DNA of 64,000 nt from Gari tellinella (GCA_922989275.2 OV277874.1:15922154-15986153), one strand, 5' to 3'; shown: positions 22,501 to 33,588, counted from the stretch's first letter. Notes: generated from the sequence alone by a model not told the origin. Made by a program: numbers and translations.

Positions 22501-22930
22501 ACTCATAAACATCATTTTGCAACAACTCGAAAAAGTCTATAGGTTCTAAATTATAGAAAGGAGATTCCTCTCCCCACAAATAAATGCCACATACAAATAC
22601 ATCTGTCTCAAAATTAAAGAACTTACTGTCAAGTTTCAACCATATACAAGAGTCACTGTGATTGTGCACTATAGTAATGCCTTGCGATAAGGTCTCTCTG
22701 TAATACAAAGCCACGCCCCCACTAGCACACTTAGCCTGTTTATGTTTAATTTGTCTATAAAAGTTATGCGCCACATATCCTGATATATCTATATTACTGT
22801 CTTTATCAGTCCATGTTTCATTTAAGAAAACTATATAATTATTTGTTATAAGTCCCAAAAATTCTTCCAATCCTTTCTTCAATTCAGTAAACCCATTTAC
22901 ATTCCACGACAACAAGCATAAATCATCCCC
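19585..22930 (-). pseudogene. LINE ORF2: endonuclease and reverse transcriptase, many breaks
   Basis: The minus strand reads LSWNVNGFTELKKGL (about 22915), the endonuclease start, then ICDLNSRVGQRDD and SDHATISFCL (about 22139), which carries the Ser-Asp-His end of the fold. RT pieces follow: AQFGFQKGKSTVDTLF (about 21115), FVDFKKAFDS (about 21010), LFADDMVILGDSP (20715) with the catalytic FADD, and NLTKTKVMVFRKRG. At the C-terminus is ILCNNDIEDEHHFILKC with CPCYLELRKKYL (about 19780-19700), a common cysteine-histidine ending of these proteins. At least six stops or frameshifts separate these blocks. An intact protein would carry out target-primed reverse transcription. Confidence 0.8.
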
Positions 22931-22944
22931 TTCGCGTCCCTAGC

Positions 22945-23609
22945 TATATTCGTCCCTCAACGGCTTTCCGTCAATATAAAGTGTATCATAAGACAAATGA
23001 TTTCTTATTTTGCTGTCTTGCCTTTTAAATTTTTGGTAATAATTAACGTCTCTTATCAGCGACCTTCTTTGGAAACTGATCATACACAAAATGATCTGTT
23101 CCAGCTAACATTTTCCCCTGTCTCCTTCTTTAAAAGCACTAAACTTTGCTACTATCTTCCTAGACATACTACCACTTCTCTCCTTCTCTGTCCCATTCAG
23201 TGTACTCGCTCAAAAGACATTTTATCGACCAGATATTGAGCAATCTTCATTTTGTTAGCTAAGAATGTACGGATCTCCGCATCGCAGTCCTCGTTTGTCC
23301 CCGTCGGAGCCTCAGGAATATTTCTCATTGATTGCGACTGCAAGTAAATAAGATCGTCCTTCAAAGCATTTTTCTCTCGCTCGAGCTGCCCCAGCTTGTC
23401 GCTTACTATCCCAACACAAGCATTGACGTCTTCATTAGAACAGAATTTGTCTCACCCAAGAGTCTACTAACACAAACCTGATCCTTTGGTGAATTGTTAA
23501 ATCTTCCCGCTTTTGCTATACTGTAATTACCAGGACTGTTGTCACTTTTCTTTCTTGTCTCGTTCCTACATCCATTCTTTCGACCCATGAGCACTACCAC
23601 ACAATCCAA
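22945..23609 (-). pseudogene. LINE ORF1 remnant
   Basis: Minus strand: a basic start MGRKNGCRNETRKKS, then SDKLGQLEREKNALKDDL, a probable coiled-coil segment, then a region reading TNEDCDAEIRTFLANKMK. The last blocks include HFVYDQFPK and YIDGKPLRDEYS before the stop, immediately upstream of ORF2. Order and wording fit the nucleic-acid-binding ORF1 proteins of two-ORF LINEs. Several frame changes occur. Confidence 0.6.
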
Positions 23610-23615
23610 TATCTA

Positions 23616-23868
23616 TTAACCCTTTCCCCAATAGAAGCGCCTTTTAGCGGATATGATTTATTCATCCGCTGAAGAAAATAGTTCCAATTTAATCAGTAAT
23701 GAATATGTATTATAGGGAATATTTTCTATATTATAGCACATGATAGCTTAAAGCAGGCTGAAAGTAAAGCAGAATGCGCCCTAAGGCGCATTCTGCTTTA
23801 CTTTCAGCCTGCTTTAAGTAGTGACTATATCTTAAGTACTAGAAACATGCTATGGGGTAAAGGGTTAA
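23616..23868. mobile_element. piggyBac-like MITE, family B (solo)
   Basis: TTAA at both edges, ends CCCTTTCCCCAATAG and CTATGGGGTAAAGGG, and a perfect hairpin GGCTGAAAGTAAAGCAGAAT with complement. Inserted in the LINE's 5' part. Confidence 0.85.
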
Positions 23869-24076
23869 AAGTCCAAATTAAGTCCAAAAACATCATCGCA
23901 TTATTATATTACCGATACTTTCTTATTTTTGAAGGAGCTCTTTTAAGTTGTTTGTACACATTACATGATGACGTCATGAAGAAATCAGTTCGACATTATA
24001 AAGACATAGATATGCATCATGCGAAATATTATTATAGACTAGCAGATGATAGCAAAGTTTTGTGTTTATCATATAC

Positions 24077-24273
24077 AGTGCTCCCTCCCTACAACGACTC
24101 CCTCCGAACAACGACACTGTTTCCAAAACAAGTAAGTCTAATGCTTGCACTGCTGCAATATCGTCTGCTTAAAATTGTTGTCTTTTGTTTTTCTTACGTA
24201 ATGGACATTTTGACAGAAAACACATAATGACGAGTCACGTGGCGTCTGATCTAGATTCAAGCTGTTTGCAAGT
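24077..24273. mobile_element. Family D MITE, interrupted by a hAT-like MITE
   Basis: Starts CAGTGCTCCCTCCCTACAAC, contains GCAATATCGTCTGCTTAAAA, and the half hairpin TGGCGTCTGATCTAGATTC. The sequence TTTGCAAGT continues after the C element at 24467 as CAAGTGTAAGCC. Confidence 0.65.
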
Positions 24274-24466
24274 CAGGGCTCCAGATAAGAGGGAGTAAAC
24301 TGCACAGATCCAACATTTTCTCACTTATTTTAGCATCAAATCCTATGGTGTTACTACTCATTAGAATCGTCTCTTCGAGACGATTCTAATGAGTAGTGAC
24401 ACCATAGGGTTTAAAGCAGAAATAAAGATTTTAGGTTTTGAAAAACTACCCTTATCTGGTGCTCTG
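24274..24466. mobile_element. hAT-like MITE, family C
   Basis: Ends CAGGGCTCCAGATAAGAGGG and CCTTATCTGGTGCTCTG with the perfect central hairpin (ACTCATTAGAATCGTCTCTT and complement), the best-preserved copy in the window. It sits inside family D, flanked by GCAAGT and CAAGT. Confidence 0.8.
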
Positions 24467-24589
24467 CAAGTGTAAGCCAATATCTGTCCGTATAACAACT
24501 CAATCCAACGAGTGAAATGTTGATACACTACTGCGTCTGACCTATAAGGCATTCGCTGAACATGCGATTGTAGAATGATAAAACATATT

Positions 24590-25110
24590 ATTACACCTCG
24601 CTTTGAGTTACAATGTTACATTCCCATAGACATACAGTTATCATTTTGCATGTCTTTTACATCTATTCAAAATATACTGTCACTCTTTATGATATTCTTT
24701 TTGTGACGTCACTCTAAAGGACATGACTTTTTTACTCCGTCCGAAAACGTACTGTCAGCCTTGACATGCCAATCGCTATTGGATACATTGGAACGTTAAA
24801 AAGATTGGTAACTCCTGAGCAACTTTTGGCATTTTCTGTACAAGTTGCTTCCTTTTGTCCATTACTTAACGATTTGCCACCATTTCGGAAGAGGATATTT
24901 GCCACCTAGACAATGTAAAGACGCTGTTATTTCAATTTACTTATCATAACGTTCTTCTTTGTTTCTTGTAATATAATTATAAACAATGTGACGTCGTAAG
25001 ACGGCGACGTCATTTCCCGCGTTATGTACATGTCCGCGCTAAATTGATATTCACAACACATTTTATAAAAGACGAATAAAACGATTCCAAAGCCAGGGTT
25101 GATAAGCTCG
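24590..25110. repeat. Direct repeat, unit 1
   Basis: CACCTCGCTTTGAGTTACA, TTTTGCATGTCTTTTACATC, GATTTGCCACCATTTCGGA and ACGATTCCAAAGCCAG recur in the same order at 25605-26015. Roughly 70-80 percent similar by eye. Confidence 0.7.
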
Positions 25111-25262
25111 GTGTAATAAAATAAATATTAGATGTCAGTTTGCGTGACATTCAAATTGTCAACCCTCGAAAACAAGAATGTCACCCTCGGCTACGCCTCG
25201 GGGTGACATGCTGTTTCTCGGGTTGACAATTTGAATGTCACGCAAACTGCCATCTAATATTT
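25085..25262. mobile_element. Foldback element (large hairpin)
   Basis: Inverted arms of about 70 bp (GTTTGCGTGACATTCAAATT and complement) around CTCGGCTACGCCTCGG. A half copy of the same element is at 34095-34225. Confidence 0.75.
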
Positions 25263-25604
25263 ATATAATGTTACCGCCCGGAAGTATCAATCACCCCTAA
25301 ACTTTTAATGGACAATTCGAACTGCCAAACAAGTCAAGTCCATTTTTAACTATTTAGGGTTGAATTTAACAATATGTTTCGAGAGTGTAAACAGTGCTTA
25401 CTTTGACTATTGGGCTTCTTAAAGAGCCCTCTTATCAAGAAAGACACTGTTTGGGTAGGGCGAGTGTACTCTTCACATGTATGAAATTTGCAAATGCCGA
25501 GTATGCTCGTAGCTAGGATTCAATGTGTTAACTGATTTTATCCAATTGTGCATAGTGGGAGAGTTCATTGTCAAATAGGAGGGAATTATTGTCAATTATT
25601 AAAC
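25263..25604. other. Non-coding spacer with a weak hairpin
   Basis: AAACAGTGCTTACTTTGA and TCAAGAAAGACACTGTTT (25388-25452) enclose GGGCTTCTTAAAGAGCCC. It resembles the other AAACAGTG hairpins of this window. No gene is seen. Confidence 0.45.
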
Positions 25605-26015
25605 CTCGCTTTCAGTTACACTGTTAATTTCCCATAGACCAAAGGAACCATTTTGCATGTCGTTTACATCTATCAAACAAATTACTTTCACTCCATATTA
25701 TAGTATTTTTGATACGTGAATGTCGCAGAAAATCTACAAGGGTAGGTACATGTAACTCCTTATCAGCTTTTAGTATTTCTGTATGAGTTGCTTCACTTTG
25801 TCCACTTTTAAGCGTCTAGACAAATTGATTATGTTTTTTTCTGACCCAGATTACTGTCATCGGATGATACCAAACGATTTGCCACAATTTCGGAGGAGGA
25901 TAGTTGCCAACTAGACAATGAAAAAGACGAAAACTAAATATATTATAAAATATAAACTATTATAAAAAACGAACGAAACGATTCCACAGCCAGAGTTGAT
26001 AGTTATAAGCGCTCC
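25605..26015. repeat. Direct repeat, unit 2
   Basis: See unit 1 at 24590-25110. It ends about 90 bp before the DIRS gag-like frame, so a link with that element's terminal repeats is possible but unproven. Confidence 0.65.
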
Positions 26016-26107
26016 ACGGTACATTGTATAGTGGAGCGTTGTTGTCCTATCGTTGTTCTACTGTACAAAAGAGCGGGCATTTGTAAGTCACGTGACTAAG
26101 GATTACG

Positions 26108-26846
26108 TTGACGTGTACTGACAGTAAGTGGTCAGTTCTAGCGAGTTTCTTAACCGAACTACATCGAGAAATAAAGCCTACAGAAGTCGAGCATTTGGTT
26201 GACGAGAGGGTGCGGTCGTCTTTGGCTGAGCACAAGGGTGAACTGCTGAGAGACATGGAGACGATGTTCTTAAAGATAAGTGGGACTAATAATTCCGCCC
26301 AATTAAGTAAGATATCGGGCATGTTGTCATCAAGTGAAAAAATTAAAAGAAAGAGCAACGAAGAAGAGTTCAAACATAATTCAAAGGTCAGCACGGCACT
26401 TAACGACGCAGACACTCTGTTGCAATCTGATAAATTTGCGGAATGTCGACAGAAAATTGCAGAAGCCAGGGATATTATATCCCATATAAAGACACTAATA
26501 AAACTGGCGGATGCTTCCGAGTTGGGATGGAGGGTGGTGAATGAATATGAGTCTAACCCCTTGGCCTCTGACTCGGATGATGAAAAGCTTATCGTACAAA
26601 GCCGAAATAAGGGCTTTGATGAAGCTGAAGGCGGAGAAGGTCAAGAAGGCTCGGGTAGTCAGGAGCTTCCCGTACCGTCGGCAGCCAACGTTGTCTCAGA
26701 CTGCTTCGTCGGACAGAGCACCAGTGTCGTCGACTGATCATCCTTGGAGACCCCTTGGTTTGTGTTTTTCTTGTGGTAAGCTTGGCCACTGGAAGGGCTC
26801 ACCGGATTGTCCGGCGAACAATACTAATAACAAGTATTTTAAGTAG
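26108..26846 (+). pseudogene. DIRS gag-like ORF with zinc knuckle
   Basis: The first frame (26108-26737) is hydrophilic, with HREIKPTEVEHLVDERVR, ALNDADTLLQSDKF, IKLADASELGWRVVNEY and SDSDDEK. A shift at about 26590 leads to KAEIRALMKLKAEKVKKA and a CX2CX4HX6C knuckle, CFSCGKLGHWKGSPDC (about 26763-26810). Such proteins bind the element's RNA. One frameshift joins the two halves, so it is nearly intact. Confidence 0.72.
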
Positions 26847-27041
26847 TTTGTTTGAACATGTTGAGGTATTAGAGCATAGTAAAATGTTGCATCTGCTTAT
26901 ACATGTGTAAAAGAATCTGCCCAGAGTGCAGATGCGGGCAAAATTGTTTCGCCCGTGGGTAGGCTTAAAAAGCATATTTCGAAATGGAGAGAAGCTACAG
27001 AAAGCAAATATATGCTTGACGTGGTCGAGAATGGGTAAAAG

Positions 27042-29510
27042 TTGCCTTTTAGGAATACTCCTGTATCTGTCGAATTAAGAAATAACAAATCCGCTAGGGA
27101 TAATCCGGGTTTTGTAGAGGATGAAATTCAACAATTGTTAGCAAAAGGCGTTTTTTCTAGATCGAATTATGTTCCTTTAGTAGTTAATCCTTTGACAGTG
27201 GCGTACAATAGGAAAGGGAAACCTAGAATGGTGCTTGATTGTCGTCATATTAACTTCTGTCTACACCTCTTTAAGGTTAAATTTGAGGATATCAAGATCG
27301 CTCAATACATATTTGAAAGAAAATCTTTCCTTTTCTTACCATCATATCGATATTTTTGAAGAGCATAGACCGTATTTGGGGGTTTCTTTTTCAGAAAACG
27401 GTATAAAGAAATACTATGTATTCAATTCTTTACCGTTTTGCATCAAGACTGCGGGCCATATATTCACTAAGGTGTTAAAAGTCGTTGTTAGTTATCTGAG
27501 AAGTAGAGGCCACAATAATATTATGTTGGGATTTTGACGTTGCTTATTCAAGTCAATACGTTAGAACAAGTTTTTTAGAGTTCCGGTTTTTGTTGGCTGA
27601 AGAAAATGTTCATGGAATCCTTGTCATATTGTTAGTTGGCTAGGCCATCTTATTGATATGGAACAAAACAAATTGTTTATTTCTAGTGAGCGCATTGAAA
27701 TATTAGAATTATCGTTGCAATCACTTAATTTCCAAATAAGAGAGCATAAATTTAGTCTCATTCCTGTAAGATTTCTAGCCTCTGTCGTAGGGCAAGTTAT
27801 ATCTTTGCAATCAGTTTTAGGTAATGTAACCAGTTTAATGACAAGAGGGATGTTTGCTTGTATAAATTCTAGAGCAAGCTGGAACGCCCCCGTGAAAGTT
27901 ACAAAAGCTCCTTTACAAGAGGTAGAATTTTGAAAATTAAATCAAAGAGGCAAAGTTTTGCACGATTTTGTCGTTTGTCTGTATAATATATATTCTGACG
28001 CTAGCTAGTTCCGTTGGCTACGGAGGATATATCGATTCGAATATATCCAATGAGCAAAGTTTCGATAGGGGTTTAGATAGGCCACCGGAAGTTGGAAGTT
28101 TACAATACGTTGATTATAAGGATTAACGACCCCCGGAAAAGGGTGTAAACTTTTTACGGCCCCGGAGGTGGGCATAAGCTTTTTACGGCCCCCGGAAGTG
28201 GGCGTAAGCTATTTACGGCCCCCGGAAGCGGGCGTAGGTGATACCAACTGTTCTGCTAGGCCACTGGAGCTGGTTGAATGTTGTCAATCACGGCAAGCAG
28301 TTAGCAATTCACTAGTAGATTTACCCCCGGAAGTGGGTTTTGTGTGTTTGAGCAGTGAACATAATGAACATTTTAGTTCATTTTCGTCCCCGGAAGCGGA
28401 CGTAAATAGTCTGTGTGAGTCTTGTTCTTTATCAAGTACAGTTTCAAATTTGCCTTCTTACGAGAGAGGTTTGTATGGAGACTGCAAAGGTAGTGCTGAA
28501 AACGTAGAGATCGTTGGTTCATGGAACAGCGCCGAGAGAAAAAAGAGTTCAACTTGGCGTAAAGCAGAGGCTGTACGTAGGGTAATTCGAACGCATGCTT
28601 CTGTGTTGAAAAATTCCGCTGTAAAGGTTTATTCAGATTGTAAAAATGTTAAATCAGTTTTGCTTTATGGGAGTTCAAAACCAGATTTGAATCACATTGC
28701 AGTTGATTTGCATGGTTTTTGCACGCGTGAAAATATAATGAGAAGCCCGGAATGGCTTCCTAGAGAGCGTAATGAAAAGGCAGATCACCTTAGTAGGTGT
28801 TATGACAGTGATGACTGGTCAATAAGTTCTACCATATTTTCAAAGCTTAATGTGTTATGGGGTCCGTATAGTATAGATAGATTTGCTTCTCACTTAAACC
28901 CTTTACCCCATAGCCTGTTTTTAGTTTTAAAGACGAGTGACCACTTAAAGCAGGTTAAAAGTAAAGCAGAATGCGCCTTAAGGTGCATTCTGCTTTACTT
29001 TCAGCCTGCTTTAAGCTATCATCTGCTAGGATTTAGAAAATATATTTATGATACATGTTCATGAATGTATAAATTGGAACTATTTTATTCAGTGGAAGAA
29101 TAAATTAAATGCGCTAAATGGCGCTTCTATGAGGGAAAGGGAATACTATAATAATAATAAGTGTTCAAGATTTAATGCACGTTGATGGGTGTCCGGATGT
29201 GAGGCTGTAAATGCTTTGAATTAGTTTTGGGGTTCTGATATTAATTGGATAGTTCCTCCCCCTAGATTAGCCGTGGACTGTTTCAGAAAAATTGTTATTG
29301 AAAATGCAAAATGCACAGTCATTCTTCCTTTTTGGAGAAGCGCTCCTTTTTGGACGTGTTTAACCAATACGGAGGGAAGGTGCAAACCATTTATTACGGA
29401 CGTAGTAAACTTGTACAAAACCGATGTTGTGACCAGTGGGAGGGGTAATAATGGTGTATTTGCCAGAAATCCACTACCTTTTGACATGCTGGCATTGAAA
29501 ACATTTTGAT
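27042..29510 (+). pseudogene. DIRS reverse transcriptase and RNase H region
   Basis: RT blocks: VEDEIQQLLAKGVFSR, GKPRMVLDCRHINF (about 27220), then after a frameshift HHIDIFEEHRPYLGVSF (about 27331) and YYVFNSLPFCIKTAGHIF. The position of the catalytic LDD box reads NNIMLGF, so the active site is lost. RNase H and post-RNase H blocks lie at 28500-28890: SSTWRKAEAVRRVI, VKVYSDCKNVKSVL, EWLPRERNEKADHLSR and VLWGPYSIDRFASHLN. They resume after the B MITE at about 29150 and continue to VILPFWRSAPFWTCL. Codons 28168-28420 include repeated PPEVG-type phrases that look like a low-complexity expansion. Confidence 0.75.
28894..29143. mobile_element. piggyBac-like MITE, family B, inside the DIRS element
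   Basis: TTAA on the left, ends ACCCTTTACCCCATAGCC and TATGAGGGAAAGGG, and a near-perfect hairpin GGTTAAAAGTAAAGCAGAAT. It interrupts the frame just after FASHLN. Confidence 0.8.
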
Positions 29511-30240
29511 CATGTTTTTATATTGTTTGACAGGTGTTGGTATAAAAGGTTTGATACGTGATCAGCTTCAACAGGTTGCTGTTCATGGGCAGGAACAGGA
29601 GAACGTGGCCGTCAAAATGAGCGGATTTTTGCTACAGTCAAAGGCCGACAGCACTGTGAAGAAGTATAGTGGAGCTTTTTCACATTTTCAAATTTATTGT
29701 GAATCCAAGGGGTTTGTGGCTAAACCGGCCCGTTTAGAACTATATGTGTAGCTATGTACTTGACTAATTTAATAGATGAGGGAAAATCTGATCACGTGAT
29801 CTCCACAGCTGTTTATGCTATCAAATGGGCCCATAGTGTTAATGATATGTGTGATCCAACGGACAATAGTAAGTGAAATCTCTTATGGAAGCTGCCAAAC
29901 GTTTGAACTCTAATCCCGTACAGAAGAAAAATATTGTTACTTCAGATATGTTACAGACTCTATGTTCTATGTATGAAACTTCTATTGATGTCGTAGATTT
30001 GAGAGATTTGGCTATGCTAACGTTATCATTTGCTGGTTTTCTCCGGTTTAATGAAATAAGCAATTTGCGCTGTAGTGATGTTCAATTCTATTAGATCATA
30101 TGACTATCAATATCAGGCATAGCAAAACCGATGTCTATAGAAAGGGCAATCAGGTTTTGATATCTAAAGGCGAATCTGCTGCATGTCCGCTCACTTTGTT
30201 GAAGATATATATATATATCTGTTGCAAATATTTCAATTAA
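29506..30240 (+). pseudogene. DIRS tyrosine recombinase, N-terminal and box A part
   Basis: Blocks in three frames: GFLLQSKADSTVKKYSGAF (core-binding domain), AMYLTNLIDEGKSDHVIS, YAIKWAHSVNDM, KSLMEAAKRLNSNPVQKK, and LSFAGFLRFNEISNLRCSDV (about 30022-30083) with the box A Arg. Then come INIRHSKTDVYRKGNQVL and CPLTLLKIYIY, where a TATA microsatellite begins. The protein would integrate the circular cDNA. It continues at 33364-33560. Confidence 0.75.
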
Positions 30241-30619
30241 TTCTGAAGATTTTTTATTCAAGCCAGCTTTCAGGTCTAAGGGTGAAGCCAAATTGATTAA
30301 GAAAAACAAACAGCTTAGTTATACTAGATCGAATGAATGCATTGTTAAAGTCCCATTGTGTTTTCAGACCTTTTTTTAATGTGCGAAATACAATAACGGT
30401 TAATAATAATGCTTGAACATTCTAATGGGCCAAACTGATCTATGAAATGTTGAAGACAGGCCTAAATCACCAAAAAAGCGATTTAAAACCATAACAAACC
30501 GAAAGTAGATCGTCTGACATAAATATTACCACACGGATTAGTGGCACGTGGAACGGCTGGGTTCAATATCACCGGGTGCGAACGATTGCTATAAAATGAG
30601 TCACATTTTGTCACAACGG

Positions 30620-32230
30620 TGTGTCAGCCCTTTTTGCTCTCTAACACAAAGAGTTTTTATCTGATCTTCACCAAACTTGCATTAAATGTTCTTTTATATA
30701 AAATCTAGGTACAGTTAAATTTCTACTTAAATCGAATAAGGCATGTAAGACTTTTTGCCCTTTATGTATTAAAAGTTGACTGTTTCAGCAATTTTTGCTC
30801 TCTAAAACAAGCATTTTTTAGTTGATCTTCACCAAACTTACTGAAATTGTTTATTATTATAAAATCTTGGTCCAGTTTGATTACTACTAAAATCGCATGT
30901 GGCATGTTTGCGTTTTTGCCATTTTTGTATTAAAAATGAGTGATTCAGCAATGATTGCTCTCTTTCACAAATACTTTTATTGGATCTTCACCAAACTTGC
31001 TGAAAATGTTCATTAGTATAATATCTAGGTTAAGTTTGATAACTACTAAAATTGTATGAGGCATATCTAAGTTTTTGCCCTTTATGTATTAAAATTACTG
31101 TTTTCAGCCAGTTTTTTTATCTCTAACACAAATTCTTTTTATTGAATTTTCACCAAACTTGCTGAAAATTTTCATTGATATTAAATCATGATTAAATTTG
31201 AATACTAGTAAAATCGCATAAGGAATGTCGGAGTAATTGCTCTTGAATTATTAGAAATGACTGTTTCAGCCTTTTTTGCTCTCTAACACAAAGAGTTTTC
31301 ATTGGATCTTCTACAAACTTGCTGAAATTCTTTATTTATATAAAATCTAGGTCCAGTTTGATTATTACTAAAATCCCATAATGATTATCTGAGTTATTGC
31401 CCTTAATGTATTAAAAAGGACTGTTTCACCAATTTTTTCTCTCTAACACAAATGCTTTTTTATCGATTTTCACCCAATTTGCTGAAAATGTTTATTAATA
31501 TAAAATCAAGGTTAAGTTTGAATATTACTAAAATCGCATAATGTATATATGAGTTATTGTCCTTTAATTATTAAAATATGACTGTTTCAGGGTTTTTTTG
31601 CACTCTAACACATACAGTTTTTATCGGATATTCACCAAACTTGCTGAACATGTTTATAAATATAAAATATATCTCCAGTTCGAATAGTACTTATATCGCA
31701 TAAGGCATGAGTTTTTTGCCCTTTAGTTATTAAAAATTAATGTTTCAGCATTTTTTGCTCTCTATCACAAACATTTCTTTTCGGATCTTAACAAAACCTT
31801 GCTGAAAATTTTTATTTATACAAAATCTAGGTTCGGTTTGATTATTACTTAAATCGCATAAGGCATGTCTGAGTTATTGTCCTTTATGTATTTAAAAATA
31901 CCTGTTTCACCATTTTTTGCTCTCTAACACAAATAACTTTTTTGTGATTTTCACCAAACTTGTTGAAAATGTTTATTAATATAAAATCAAGTTCATAATC
32001 TTAACTACCAAGATCGCACAAGGCATGTTGAAGTTATTGCCCTTGAATGATTATAGATTGCATACTTCACGCTTGTCAGCTTTCTGACTCAAACGGTTTT
32101 AATTGGATCTTCAAATTTGCTGAAAATAATATTGGATAAAAACTTAGTCCAGTTCTACGAATACCCAAATCGCCGAAGGCATGTTGGAGTTACGGTTCTT
32201 CAATTATTAAAATTTGCTATTTCATACTTA
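30620..32230 (+). repeat. Tandem array of a ~160-bp satellite
   Basis: Marker phrases GCTCTCTAACACAAA, GATCTTCACCAAACTTGCTG and ATATAAAATCTAGG recur at about 30624, 30786, 30946, 31105, 31267, 31426, 31588, 31746 and 31908. The period is 158-162 bp. Units differ by perhaps 20-25 percent by eye, so the array is old. The period and AT-rich character recall the bivalve BIV160 satellite; identity is unverified. Confidence 0.88.
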
Positions 32231-32439
32231 TTTTAGCCCTGTCAACTCTGTAATAGGAACTGTTTTTATTCTATTTAAGCCAACTATTTGGTCAATAGTT
32301 GCATGTGCTTCATCTTGGCCGTGTTGGTAATAAGTAAAGTAATAAATGACTACTCCATACCTCCTTTACCTCTTGAAGGATTTTCAGTCAGCTGTATTCG
32401 ATTTTTGTCTTGATCTATATTTAAAACAAATACACAATG

Positions 32440-32690
32440 CCAACAAGTTTGGTGAAGATCCAATAAAAAGTGTTTGTGTTAGAGAGCAGAAAAGGCTGAA
32501 ACAGTCATTATTTTTAATTATTCAAGGGCAATAACTCAGGCATGCCTCATGCGACTTTGATAGTTATCAAAATTGAGCTAGATTCTCTACTAATAAACAT
32601 TTATAGCAAGTTTGGTGAAGATCCAAAAATAGGTGGTTTAGTTAGAGAGAAGACAAGGCTGAAACAGTCATTTTCAGCAAGATCCCCCGT
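32440..32690 (-). repeat. Inverted 160-bp satellite units
   Basis: AGTTTGGTGAAGATCCAATA and GAGAGCAGAAAAGGCTGAAA are the complement of the main array. About one and a half units, in opposite orientation. Confidence 0.85.
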
Positions 32691-32959
32691 ATTGGATTGT
32701 ACACGCTTACCACCGTGATTAATTATTTACACGTGGTGGCCTTATCTCATAGTTTAATCCTGTGCCTACTGGTCGCATCTGTTTGACTCTAAAACAGACA
32801 CCGCGTAACGCGGCGTCTCATCTGGATCCAAACTGTTTGACACTCGTCTTAAGGTTTGTTTAATCAAAAATATGCATACATCTAAACTAAACAAATATTG
32901 CACACGACAATGTCAAAGCAGACGTCTTAGCAGCAGAATAAGGGTTAAATTCTTCATTT

Positions 32960-33152
32960 CAGCCGGCTCCAGATAAGAGGAATAAACTGAACAATTCCAA
33001 CATGTTCTCACTCATTTCAGCACCGAATGCTACGGTGTTACTACTGATTAAACCGTCTCTTCGAGACGAATCTAATGAGTATGACACCATTGGGTTTAAA
33101 AGCAGAAATAAAGAGTTTAGTAATCGAAATACTTCCGTTATCTGGAGCCCTG
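32960..33152. mobile_element. hAT-like MITE, family C
   Basis: Ends CAGCCGGCTCCAGATAAGAG and TTATCTGGAGCCCTG with the damaged hairpin GTCTCTTCGAGACGA. Confidence 0.7.
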
Positions 33153-33239
33153 TATTTACAGAGTTGTCCTTCTTTCCATTCACAAGGAGGCTCTTTAAAT
33201 TGTGCTAGCACAAAAAAATTATAAATAAAAATTTAAAAG

Positions 33240-33360
33240 CGAATTTCTTAGATAAAGCCGCTTTTTATGAAAGAATCACGTCCCATGTAGTTCTAATGGG
33301 ATCCCAAACAACCGTTTTATGCAGGTTTCCCAAAAACACAATGCGGCTTTAAGAAATTAA
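33240..33360. repeat. Short TIR element
   Basis: AATTTCTTAGATAAAGCCGC and GCGGCTTTAAGAAATT are inverted ends about 120 bp apart, lying exactly at the edge of the resumed recombinase frame. Confidence 0.55.
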
Positions 33361-33363
33361 AAG

Positions 33364-33560
33364 TTGTCGCCCCTCGACCTGTGGCTTGGTACTCAAACTT
33401 TGAGAGCTAGCGGTGCCACCGCGACTGCTAACACATCCGGTGTTTCCGATAGGTGTATCAAGAGGCATGGCAGGTGGAAGTCTGATATTGCCAAAGATGG
33501 CTACATAGATGATAGTACAGAGAAAAAAATGTTTATTACTAAGGTTTTAAAGCTGTATAC
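33364..33560 (+). pseudogene. DIRS tyrosine recombinase, C-terminal catalytic part
   Basis: Reads LGTQTLRASGATATAN, GVSDRCIKRHGRWKSD and AKDGYIDDSTEKK. Tyrosine recombinases have a box B HxxR and a terminal catalytic Tyr. Here the position expected to be His is Gln (QTLR), the second Arg is kept, and GYIDDS holds the Tyr. It is separated from box A by about 3 kb, so the enzyme is dead as it stands. Confidence 0.78.
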
Positions 33561-33588
33561 CTCTATATCTACAGAGCGTACGGTCATA

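Larger units (their letters stand above)
19324..23975 (-). mobile_element. Near full-length degenerate LINE (L1/CR1-like, two ORFs)
   Basis: Minus-strand order is ORF1, endonuclease, RT, C-terminal zinc-finger-like region, then a 3' tail of repeated GTTCT (19324-19345). The flanks (CTTTCCACATTAAA at 19315 and GTTCGACATTATAAAGAC at 23988) are adjacent in copy 2 (about 62905-62940), so the element inserted into copy 1 sequence. A family B MITE (23616-23868) is nested near its 5' end. The exact clade is not assigned. Confidence 0.75.
30370..33360. mobile_element. Insert of about 3 kb splitting the DIRS recombinase
   Basis: Contains about ten 160-bp satellite units (30620-32230), two inverted units (32440-32690), a family A-like hairpin fragment (32790-32845), a family C MITE (32960-33152), and a short inverted-repeat element (33240-33360). 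No coding capacity was seen. Whether it entered as one element or by several events is unresolved. Confidence 0.55.
26108..33560 (+). mobile_element. DIRS-type (tyrosine recombinase) retrotransposon, degenerate
   Basis: Gene order is gag-like, RT, RNase H region, tyrosine recombinase. There is no integrase or protease, which is the DIRS/Ngaro plan. Three intruders break it: a B MITE (28894-29143), a roughly 3-kb insert (about 30370-33360), and many point breaks. Terminal repeats could not be identified. Target duplications are not expected for recombinase-type insertion. Confidence 0.8.
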
